A stretch of DNA of 64,000 nucleotides from Laccaria trichodermophora (Eukaryota; Basidiomycota; Agaricomycetes; Agaricales; Hydnangiaceae), in NCBI GenBank assembly GCA_018417955.1, contig JACTVC010000008.1:1116001-1180000 (forward strand), given 5' to 3'. Both the position numbers and the translations under genes were made by a program. Positions 1 through 8,949 of this stretch are shown here, piece by piece (the first letter of the stretch is position 1; the number at the start of each line of letters is the position of its first letter). A model generated the notes under the pieces. The model ran no database searches and was not told the DNA's origin. It worked only from the letters and a program-made list of their open reading frames with translations.

Positions 1-1662
1 CTTGGGGGTCCCCAGCAGCTCTGGGAGTGCCAGTTCACGGTACTGTTCTCGTAGTTTGTCATGATGTCCTTCATAGCGCGTGCACTCCCTGATAATGTGT
101 TCTCGGGTTTGGAGTTCTACCCCACACTTGCAGCTGGTGCTCTTCTCTGGGAAGAACTGCTTGCGGAATTCCCCGGTGTATGCGTGTCCAGTGCGGCATT
201 GGACTAGTCGTCCGAAGACTTCGCGTTGGTCCTTTAGCTCAACAAAGTGTTTGGTGGGGTTGAGGGAAGGGGGAATCCTATTAGATATCGCGTATCTCCC
301 TTTCCGAGGTGCCTTCTGCCAGTCTCTGATCCAGGCTGATTGGGTGGATGCCTTGGCTCGACGCAGGGCGAACGCCCGTGAGGTGCTGATTGGCGCATTC
401 CATGCCATCTGTGTGGCTTCCTTCGCCAGTTCGTCTGCCCTGTCGTTTCCCGCTATCTTGCAGTGGCTAGGGCACCATGCGATTTCTATCGAGTGAGAGC
501 GGTCGTCGTCGAGGAATTTAGCCATCTTCTTGTGGAATTTCACGGCGTATAGTTGACCAGGTTGTGGTTTGGGATCGAAAATCGCCCCTGCTGCTGCTGA
601 GTTGTCGACGTAGTAGTGCACGCTCTTGATTTCCGGGTGGTTTTTGATGTACTTTGAGGCCAGATCTGCCCCCATCTTTAACCCCGCCATCTCTGCGTCG
701 TAAACCTCAGCTCTCCCCCCCATGCCCATCTTCCCCGTAAACACCTCTTCCCCCTTGTGGTACCCGACTGCCCCCGCTCCTACCTGAGGGAAGCCTCTCT
801 TCTTCACCATGGATCCGTCCGTGTAGATGACCAGGCACTCTCTTCTTTCTGATAGCTTTTGGTATTTTTCTTTGTGGTCTTCAATTAACTTTCGTTTTTC
901 TTCGTCGTCCCTCGTTTCTGGCTTGCAGGCGTTTACCACCACCCGTCCTCCAAAGCTGGAGCTTGTGCGGTGCCACGGGGCTACGAGGTAGGGGTCGATT
1001 CTCTCGTGTGCGTGGCAGGTTTGCTTAGCGATGTTGAGCAGGTTGGTTGACCTGGCTTTGTCGGTGGCTGATTTGTTGTTGAGCCTGGGTTGGAGGGGGG
1101 GCTGAGCTGCCTTGTCGCCAGGCTTCCTCCATTGTTGTGGTAGTCTCTTGATGATGGGGCTGGTGTGGCTCAGTTTGTTGAAGCGGATCGCACACCGTTT
1201 GATGTGTAAGCTGACTTGGTGCTTGATGGGTGGGATGGAGGATTCTACCTCCAGCGCTTCGATGGGGGTTGTCCTGAATGCTGCACATATTAGCCTTAGT
1301 GCCCGCCTTTGTACCTTCTCCAAGGGTTTGATTTGATACTGGTGGCCTGTCCACCAGACTGGGCACGCATAGAGTATCTTTGGGGATACGCACGCGAGAT
1401 ATAGGTGGCGGAGGTGAGTTTGGCTGAGTCCCCGGATTGTGTTTGCCAGCATTGTCAGCCCACTGACCGCGTTTTCGCCTCTGGCCGCAAGGATCGACGC
1501 GTGTTTTTGGAACCTAAGTTTCCGGTCGAAGTATACCCCCAACCACCTGACTGTTGCCTCTGGTTTGACGACACGGCGTACTCCATCTTGGTCGTCAAAT
1601 ACAATGGCTGGGCTTTTGTCTGACTTTCTCCTGGTGTAGTGCATGAGCTCCCTTTTGGTGTA
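1..1662 (-). pseudogene. LINE ORF2, 3' part: RT thumb, RNase H, C-terminal Cys motif
   Basis: This is the continuation of the interrupted ORF2, reading leftward from TKRELMHYTRR. The RT thumb/connection has VRWLGVYFDRKL and VSPKILYACPVWWTG. RNase H type I follows with all acidic residues: CLVIYTDGS (about 830-805), AEVYDAEMAGL (about 705), YVDNSAAAGA (about 610), and the CPSHCKIAGNDRADELAKEA stretch (about 475-415). A terminal CKCG..H..C knuckle lies near 150-95. No stop is met before base 1, so this half is open and continues outside the window. It has no start of its own and is stranded by TE-A. Confidence 0.88.
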
Positions 1663-2944
1663 CATCAGCAAAACCTGATTTTCCCACGTAGACAGGCATA
1701 GTGCTTCCGCTAATATCATAGTTTCCCATAGTTACACGCCAAGTTTGGCTAGATGCCCTAGCGCTCCACAGTGCTCCACAGCACTGTGTGGGCGTAAGCT
1801 TGTGCTATACAGCACTACAGAGACTTGTGCCGTTACTATAGGGTGCTATAGAGGGGCCTCCACTTTCTACCCAGCCCTTATAGGGAGTCAAACTACAAGT
1901 ATACTAGATTTCAGTAGAAAACACATTCCCTATTGTATATGAATAATTTATGACCAAAATACGCCTGGAATAAGAAGAAAGTACAACACTGTCCAGAGAT
2001 TGATTGACCTACAAAGATTGCAACAAGAAAGAATATGAAGTATCTTTTGCAAAACATATTCGTCTTTTGTGATTTTTTTTGCGTTGGAAAGTGGTGTTCA
2101 AGCCGATTCCAACGCGTCTATTTACGTAGTATTTCGTTCAAAACTCAAATGGCTTTGGACCAATTACTGGTGAAGAATCTGTCTAAAAACGGTAAATGTT
2201 ATCGGAGGTCGCCTTAAACGTCGAAATATTAGGGGCTCTTAGACCCGTTTTAAAGCTCTAATTTGTGTGTTTCTAACAAGCCCAAAATCGCATGAAACGG
2301 AGCAAAACTCATGATGATAATATATATTTCAGATGTCTAATACAGGCCAAATAGTTTATGCTACAGTTTGTGAGGTACTCCAAATTTTTCTACGCCGTAA
2401 ATTGGATTGCATTCGCGTGAATGAAGCAATTAAAATAAGCCTACATAGAGGCCAAACGGTGCAATACTCATGAAGTTATAGCTATGAGCTACCCTAGAAA
2501 GTGTAAGTGTGAATTGATGGAAGTCGGTACTGTTGCGGGAAGTCACGTGCCGCGCTCAACTCACATTTTCAAACTTAGACAACTTCAATTGTTACTACTA
2601 GTACTACTACCAAAAAACAGGAAATTTCGGGAAATCATGGAAATAGCCAGGAAATTTCTGGTAACAACTGCAAATTTCTTGGAAGGCTCGGAAATTGTTC
2701 AATAATTTTCCAATATGAACTTTATATTTGCCTGATTACATGGTGCCATCTACAATTGTGTATGCCCACCTCGAATGCCATGCTTTCTGTGAAAGACAGT
2801 GACAGGCGACAAACAACTTCAAGTTGCAAGACAATTCGTTCAAGTCCGTTGAAACTCCGACATCATGTGATTATGTTGAACTTTGAATTTCCCAACACGG
2901 AAATTCATTGTTCTTCCTTCCCACCACAATGTTCAACTTCTCCT

Positions 2945-3712
2945 TGACAAACGGCGTCCTCCCTCGTCGAGTTACAGCATCCTCCCTCCCTCGTTGACGA
3001 ACTGCGTCCCTCGATGAACAGTGTCCTCCCTCGTCCATGAACGACGTCCTCCCTCCCTTGAAGAACGGCATCCTCCCTCTCTTGAAGAATGGCTTCCTCC
3101 CCCCTTGAAGAATGGCTCCCTGCCTCCCTTGAAGAACAGCTCGCTCCCGTGAAGAATGGCTTCCTCCCTTCAAGAAAAGATCCCTCCCTCATCGACGAAC
3201 AGCTCCCTCGTCGACAAACAACTCCTCCCTCGACGAATGGCTCCCTCTCTCGGCAAACAGCTCCCTCCCTTGACGAAAGGCTCCCTCTTGACAAACCGCC
3301 CCCCTCCCTCGACAAACGGCTCCCCCGATGAACAGTGGCCTCCCTCGATGAACTGCTCCCTCACTCGTCGACGAACGGCATCCTCCCTCCCTTGACAGAC
3401 GGCGTTTCTCCCTCGACGAATGGTGTCCTCCCTCCCTCGTTGATGAACGGCGTCCTCCCTCTCTCGTTGATAAATGGCGTTCCCCCTGCCTTGAAAAACG
3501 GCGTCTTCCCTCGCTTGTCGACAAATGCATCTTCCCTCTGTTGTCGACGAACGGTGTCCTCCCTCCCTTGTCGACGAATGGCGTCCTCCCTCCTTTGAAG
3601 AACGGCTCCGTCCCTTGACAAACAACCGTCCTCCCTTCCTTGTTGGCGAATGGCATCCTCCCTTCCTTGTCCGTGAATGGCATCCTCCCTCTGTTGATGA
3701 AAGATGGACGGT
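2945..3712. repeat. TE-A minisatellite, degenerate ~24-33 bp units
   Basis: About 770 bp of variable tandem units built on CTCCCT-rich and GACGAACGGC-like blocks. Unit length varies, so this is an imperfect minisatellite. The strong strand bias (pyrimidine-rich on +) leaves several frames free of stops and gives spurious long ORFs on both strands, with repeats such as GGRTPFVDKG. The homologous array in TE-A copy 2 spans about 52,420-53,160 with a different unit number. Confidence 0.9.
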
Positions 3713-3887
3713 CTGCAGTCATTACTATGTAGAATATTAGGATATCTTGTATAATGTAGTAGTGCAGACAATAAACTTATTTTTCGTAACACAAGTTCTG
3801 TGTAAAAATCATGCAATATGGTATTAAAATGAGCAGAATGTATGCCCCCCCTCTAGGAATCTGCAGACCCCAGGGGTTGCTACTGAG

Positions 3888-4011
3888 GGCTGCAGATCTG
3901 CTCCGTAATTCTAGGGAGCACTATGAAGTGGCTATGTGTTTCTATGAATGGCTGCAGATCTGCTCTGAGATTCTAGGGAGTGCTGTGTAGTGGCTGTGCG
4001 TTTCTATGTAG
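3888..4011. repeat. Two 62-bp tandem repeats in TE-A subterminal region
   Basis: Units start at 3888 and 3950, each opening GGCTGCAGATCTGCTC and closing with TTTCTATG. They differ at several sites. A partial third unit (AGCTGCATAGAACGCG) follows. They lie about 100 bp inside the 4120 end of TE-A, where transposase-binding repeats are often found. The same repeats occur in copy 2 near 52,120-52,240. Confidence 0.75.
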
Positions 4012-4120
4012 AGCTGCATAGAACGCGCAGGTGACTGTAAAGGTAATACCCCTTTCTATGGTGCTATGGCACTACACAGCCCTGCCACGTGCTGCCTAGC
4101 TCACCCAGGTTTTGCTGATG

Positions 4121-6420
4121 TAGTCTGGTGACAAACCTGCACTCCTGAGCCATGACTCGGCTTTCGCGTGGGCCTCCTTGAGTTTCTCCATGTTCGTCTC
4201 TAGAGATTTCGATGATACATATAACTTGCCGTCGTCCACGTACATGATGAGGTGGACGTCTGTTGCCTTGTCTGGATCCAGGCCGGCTTGGCCGGTTGCC
4301 TTGTGTTGGAACTTCTCTAAGAGTTCTGCCGTATAGAATGCCGCTAGGATGGGTGAAATGGGCGAGCCCTGTGGGATGCCGTTCTCTACGTGTCCCATCA
4401 GCCCTCGTTTCCCATCTATGCAGATTGCGGCTTCGCGGTCGGACAGGAAGCTGTCCACCCACTGGATGTACTCCAGCGGGATGTGTTTCCGTCGGAGTTC
4501 GACTAGCAGGCAGTTGTGGTTGACAAAGTCGAAATATCCCTTTATGTCGAAAGTTAGAGCTGATGTCACTAGCTTGTGGTTCCACGTGCATTGTACGTCG
4601 TTGGTAAACATGAGGAGGGCATCGGTGGTGGAGCTGTTGGAGCGGCCCCCAAACTGATTGGCGGGTACGAGGTTGTACTTCCCTGCCAGGAACGTTAGCC
4701 GTCGGGCCACAATTTTCTCTAGAATCTTCCCCAGGCACTCTAGCAGTGTGATGAGGCGGTACGCCCTTGGGTTGGAGTAGTCCGGCTTTCTGGGTTTTCT
4801 GAGGGCAACTGCTATGGCTCTGCGCCACGTTTTTGGGTGGTAACCTGCATCTAGGCATTTCCGCATGAGCAGCGTGATGTACCGCTTACCATCTTCGCTC
4901 CTCCACGCCCACTTGACCGTTTGGTAGTTGGTTTGCGAATACCCTGGCGCCGATGAGGCACTGGTGTTGTTTATCGCTTCACCTATTTCGTTGATTGTAA
5001 TTTCTTCGTATGGGAGGTCATCCGCGTGTGGGTTCTGTAGGTCTGGGTTGAATTCCGCCTCTAGGTGTGGTGGTGGCTGGTATAGCTCTGATCTTAGTGT
5101 GTCGCACTTGTCCTGGTGGGAAACTGCTTTTGGGAGCCCCTCGCCTCTTGAGATGGGGGGGGAAGGGTAGTTCCAGGTTCCTTTTGACCAATTCTGGAAG
5201 CCCCAGATATCGTCTGTTGTTGCCTGTTGTAGCTTTTCGTTAACCCATTCTCTCTTCTTGATACGGCACAGCCTCTTGAAGTAGTTGCAGGCTTTCCTTA
5301 TCCGAGTTCTTATATCGCCGTTGAAAGCATTAACAGTGTCGTGGTGTCGTTTCTGTTCCCTTCGTGTTTCGCTTACGCATTCGGCGGCATCGGTCAGATC
5401 TTGGTCCCACCACGGTTTGGCATTCGCACAGGGTTTTCGGACTTTGGCTGTGGCTGCTGTGGCGGATTGCATGGCTTCTGTAAGGGTGTTTGCGCACATG
5501 TCGAGGGTGGCCGGTTCAAGCCGGCCTGTTGTGCGTAGGGGTTGCAGGGCTTCATGTGATTTGGCGATTGCGGCCTCTAGCTCCTTTATCCACTCGGCGG
5601 GCTTTACCTCTTTCAAAGAGTACTTGATGTCCATTGGGTTGTGAATTTCGGTTACCCCGTGCGCAATGGTGAACTTGATCCCCAGGTGGTCTGCGTCATG
5701 GGCTATGGCTGGGTCTATGGCCCAGTCTTGGACTGTGCCTTCGCAAACTGCTTGGCCATTCACAAATGTTAGGTCGATGACAGAAGCTTTCTCGCATGCA
5801 TTTCGTGGTGGGTGTGTGATCTCACCCTTCTTATTCATGATCGTGAACCCTTCATCCGACAACCAGTCCACTATAATCTCTGCTGCTCTTGCGTCCTCAC
5901 TACTCACAGGTCCGCTTGCCCATAGATTGTGGTGTAAGTTGAAGTCCCCAGTGATAACGACTGGGTGGTCCCTGGGAATGTTGGCTTGTCGGAGCCGGTT
6001 TAGGGCACTTTGTTGCAGCAGTCTGGGGTCATTGTATACGTTGATCAGTGTTGTGGTCGGCTGGCCTTGTTGTGCGATGTCTAGGACTTGGATATCCCTA
6101 TCTTCCAACACGTCTGTGCGGAGTGTGACAGAGAAATCTGGCCTGTCACGGTAATATGTCAGTGTGCGTGGTTTGTGCTGTTTGTCGGTGGTGGTGGTTG
6201 GTGAAATTGGGTTCCACCCCTGGAGTGCGACCGGTCCGTGGACCTCGACCCCGCCTTCAGTGCCTATGAGTCCCCAGGCAGGTTCTTGTAGGATGATAAT
6301 GTCGAATTCGTGTACATGGTGGTTTAGGAGTTGGATTACTGCATTCTTCTTCTTTTGCGCATTAAGTTGTCCTACGCGTATTGGGTGTGTGATTAGTGTT
6401 TCTTGGGCTGTACTATTCAT
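4121..6420 (-). pseudogene. LINE ORF2, 5' part: AP endonuclease and reverse transcriptase up to the insertion
   Basis: The N-terminus is an endonuclease/exonuclease/phosphatase fold. Visible motifs are RVGQLNAQ, IILQEPAW, VITGDFNLHHNLW, ASVIDLTF and DADHLGI. The reverse transcriptase follows: ITLLECLGKILEK, PANQFGGRSNSSTTDA, LTFDIKGYFDFVNH, GIPQGSPISP and the catalytic MYVDDGKLY. Such enzymes nick target DNA and prime reverse transcription from the nick. The frame is interrupted after LSPDY by TE-A; read-through adds only ISKTWVS before a stop. Without the insertion and one TA copy the frame joins directly to the piece at 1-1662. The endonuclease and RT core are intact but the RNase H half is cut off. 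Confidence 0.9.
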
Positions 6421-8516
6421 TGGGTTTGTGTGTCTTCTTCGATGTGGGCGGCGGTGTCAAAGTTTTCGAAGATGCTGAATTGATTCTGGCATGCCAGCTG
6501 TTCTGGGGGTACACTCTGTGATGTTAGTGTGGTGTTTTTCTGGGCTCTAGGTTTACGCGGCTTTTTTGCTGTGGCTACCTTCCAGGGGTTGTCTGTTTTC
6601 ATGGCTTTCCGCTCGTTAGTCCGGGCAGTTCCGTACTTCTCAAGTCTGATGGGGCATCTTCTTGCGTCCGCTGGGTGGTCCTTCTCAGTGACGTGAGATG
6701 CTGTGGAGCAGTTAGCACAATGGAGGTTGTGTGTACACTGGTTAGCATCGACGGCCATTCCGTCGCTTTCCTCCAGTGCCTTGCATTTTCGGCACAATTG
6801 ATCATTGACATGTTCCTCTTCTTTGTGCTGTCCTGCACAGAGCCTGCACTTTGTTGGATTTGGGCACTTTTCCGTCTTGTGGTCCCATCCCCAGCAGTTC
6901 TTGCACTGCCTTACGGGGGGCCTGTCTTGGTACGCCCTCAGTGGGCAGTGTCGTGCGAAGGCTGCCAGTGAATTCTCTTGTAGTATCTCCCTGGCTACAT
7001 CTTCGTCGTCCACAGCGAAGACGAGTGAGGACCTCAGCGTGTTGTCCAGTTCTTCCTTTGTTCGCATCCATCGTGGGGGTGCGACGATGTTGTTGCTCGC
7101 TTGTGCATAGATGACGTTGCAAGCCAAGAGCTCTTCGTGTACCGTCTCAGCGGAGATGATGGATCTGGGTCCAAGGTTAGTCATGGTGTGGGTGCTGACC
7201 CCATCGATTTGGATCTTGAACCACCTCTTGTCTTCTATGGCGCTCGTTTCGTACCCCTGGTTAATTAGTGGTATGAACAGTTCTGCGTATTGCAGAAGAT
7301 CTGCTGCGCGTTGGTCTGCGCGCGTTGAGACAATGAGGTTACCTTGGCTGTTGTATGATGCCATTACCGCCTTGATGTGCTTGGCCTTGAGTGATTGTGA
7401 GTTCGCCAGGGCGTTGTTAATTGCGCTGACAATTAGGGCTGGTTCCATGTGATCTTCCTCCTTTATTCCGTCTGGGAGGAAGCGTATGACGGCGCGGGAT
7501 GGGTGGTGGGCTGCTGTTGGTTTTGTGTTTTGCTTTGCTGGGTCTGGGTTGGTGGTTGTCTTCCCTTTAGGTTTGTGTACGGGGCCAGTCGCGTAGCTTG
7601 TGGTGTATCTTGCGTTATTGGCCATTCCTGTGTTCTGTGGGCTTGTGGCTCCTACTTTCTCTTCAAGGTCTTTGAACCGCGTCTGGGTGATGGTGTTTGC
7701 TGCTTCGAGGGCCTTGAGTTGTTCCGCCGTTGCCGCGAAGTTGTACGATGTTTCTTCCCGCATGGTTTCGGTTTTCTCCATGAGCGAGGACATGGACTTG
7801 AGCACCTCGTGCATTGCTTGTGTAAGTGTCGACTGTTGTTCCATGATGACTCTGTAGGGCTGTTCTAAAACGGCGTTAGTTAAGCCTGTTAAGCACCCAG
7901 TGATTTTTGGGTCGGCCTTTACGGCGCCCAACATTCCATCACTTTCCAGGGATTGTACAAGGCTGCCGGCTTCCAGGAGGGAGCTGTATAAGTTTTTGAA
8001 TCTTTTGTCGCCGTCCTCAAGGCGGTCCGCGAGGAAGCTGAAGGTGTCGGTTTGCATGGAGTCTTGGTCGATCTCTCCCTCTTCTCCTTCGTCTCCCGAT
8101 GACTCTATGTCCTCGTCCCACGGTGGGCGTTGGCTCGGGTCGGGCTGCCTTCCTATGGCCATTGTTTGGTTGTTGTATGATTGAGGGGTTGGAGTGGTCG
8201 CGCGTTCTGCATCCAGCGCCCTCTTTTTGTTGCCTACGAGTACACTCTTGATTTTCGCCGGGGATGTGTTGGTGACCGACTGTGCTACTCTCCCTACTTT
8301 CGCCACCGCGTTCTCCAGGAAGGAGGGGGACGTATTTGCAGGGGTTTGTGGGCGGAGTTGGCGTATTGACCGCTGGGAGCGTGTTGCGCCTCCCTCAGTG
8401 TGCGGGGACTTCGTGGTCTGTGCCGGGATGGGTTGAGAGTATCTTTGTGCCGTGTATGGGCCAGGGGACTTTGGTTTATGGTACTTTTCTTTGCTACTGA
8501 CTATGTTTCCTTCCAT
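6417..8516 (-). CDS. LINE ORF1, gag-like zinc-knuckle nucleic-acid-binding protein
   Basis: This 699-residue ORF precedes the endonuclease/RT ORF. The N-terminal 150 residues are basic and rich in Pro, Gln and Ser. A middle part contains an MEKTETMREE-type helical stretch around residues 240-290 that could form a coiled coil. The C-terminal third carries clustered CCHC/CCHH knuckles, beginning CKNCWGWDHKTEKC and continuing CRLCAGQHKEEEH, CRKC and CANCSTASH. Such ORF1 proteins package the retrotransposon RNA in a particle. The first Met is used because the frame is open from there. It overlaps ORF2 by four bases. Confidence 0.85.
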   Translation of the reverse strand: MEGNIVSSKEKYHKPKSPGPYTAQRYSQPIPAQTTKSPHTEGGATRSQRSIRQLRPQTPANTSPSFLENAVAKVGRVAQSVTNTSPAKIKSVLVGNKKRALDAERATTPTPQSYNNQTMAIGRQPDPSQRPPWDEDIESSGDEGEEGEIDQDSMQTDTFSFLADRLEDGDKRFKNLYSSLLEAGSLVQSLESDGMLGAVKADPKITGCLTGLTNAVLEQPYRVIMEQQSTLTQAMHEVLKSMSSLMEKTETMREETSYNFAATAEQLKALEAANTITQTRFKDLEEKVGATSPQNTGMANNARYTTSYATGPVHKPKGKTTTNPDPAKQNTKPTAAHHPSRAVIRFLPDGIKEEDHMEPALIVSAINNALANSQSLKAKHIKAVMASYNSQGNLIVSTRADQRAADLLQYAELFIPLINQGYETSAIEDKRWFKIQIDGVSTHTMTNLGPRSIISAETVHEELLACNVIYAQASNNIVAPPRWMRTKEELDNTLRSSLVFAVDDEDVAREILQENSLAAFARHCPLRAYQDRPPVRQCKNCWGWDHKTEKCPNPTKCRLCAGQHKEEEHVNDQLCRKCKALEESDGMAVDANQCTHNLHCANCSTASHVTEKDHPADARRCPIRLEKYGTARTNERKAMKTDNPWKVATAKKPRKPRAQKNTTLTSQSVPPEQLACQNQFSIFENFDTAAHIEEDTQTQ

Positions 8517-8949
8517 ACTTCTTCGATTTTTGCACGGCTTGGCCGTGGGAACGGAGTCGTATGTGGGAGTAACAGATCAAGGAGCGGTGGAATAGTACAA
8601 GTTGAACAACCTTGTTAACGTTTGCTTATTGTTCAAGTCAAGGTCGTGTGCACCTCTCCGTCTGTGTCCAACAAGATTTTCAACTGTGCCGTCCCCCTCG
8701 CCAAGATAACCCACAACAACTTTGTCAAAGTTCTGAAGAGCACCGCGACTCGGGTCGAATTGAAATGAGATCGGTGCCGGACTTTGCCAGACGGTTCCGA
8801 TTGGGTTCCGTGCCGACGTCCTTCGACTCATAACTCGCCTCCTATGAACACGGACGGGTAGTCTCAGAGTCACATCGTTCCAACGTCGTTCTATAAAGGC
8901 GGACATGATTGTAAATAGTTAAATCGTTCACTTTTTGACAGTATTCAAG
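8517..8949. promoter_or_regulatory. LINE 5' region and eEF2 upstream region
   Basis: 433 bp between ORF1 of the LINE and the eEF2 start codon. It must hold the LINE 5' UTR (upper end unknown) and what remains of the eEF2 promoter. I saw no clear TATA box or target-site duplication. A purine/pyrimidine change near 8595-8600 could mark the LINE 5' end, but this is not supported by a repeat. Confidence 0.4.

Larger units (their letters stand above)
1663..4120 (-). mobile_element. TE-A copy 1: 2,458 bp non-autonomous DNA element, 15-bp TIRs, TA duplication
   Basis: Ends are CATCAGCAAAACCTG at 1663-1677 and its exact inverse at 4106-4120. TA is duplicated at 1661-1662 and 4121-4122. Removing the element and one TA rejoins the LINE RT frame, which proves the boundaries. 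I found no transposase, so it must be mobilised in trans. Inside are a minisatellite (2945-3712), a pair of 62-bp tandem repeats (3888-4011) and AT-rich unique sequence. A second copy lies at 52,007-55,975 in the opposite orientation. I do not recognise the family: TA duplication suggests a Tc1/mariner-like transposase, but the TIR is not one I know. Confidence 0.9.
1..8516 (-). mobile_element. Tad1/I-like non-LTR retrotransposon (LINE), split by a DNA transposon
   Basis: Two overlapping ORFs read leftward. ORF1 is a gag-like zinc-knuckle protein. ORF2 has an apurinic endonuclease, a reverse transcriptase with a YVDD box and an RNase H domain. ORF1 stop and ORF2 start overlap as ATGA at 6417-6420, which suggests termination-reinitiation. 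Apart from TE-A at 1663-4120 I saw no disabling change in the stretches I translated, and the reading frame stays open to base 1, so the 3' end lies outside the window. The 5' end cannot be fixed: ORF1 starts at 8516 and the eEF2 start codon is at 8950. CpG is still frequent, so the element looks young. Clade placement is by domain order only. Confidence 0.9.

Noticed and set aside
80..496. Plus-strand ORFs over 1-8.5 kb, including 80-496 and 5,666-6,154
   Set aside because: Antisense shadows of the LINE ORFs.
2945..3712. CRISPR-like array
   Set aside because: Units are degenerate, variable in length and contiguous, with no unique spacers, in a eukaryotic transposon.
2871..3816. Many 80-177 residue ORFs on both strands, some with GGRTPFVDKG-type peptide repeats
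   Set aside because: They fall in the TE-A minisatellite, where strand bias removes stops. Frame is not kept between the two copies and no start or domain is shared.
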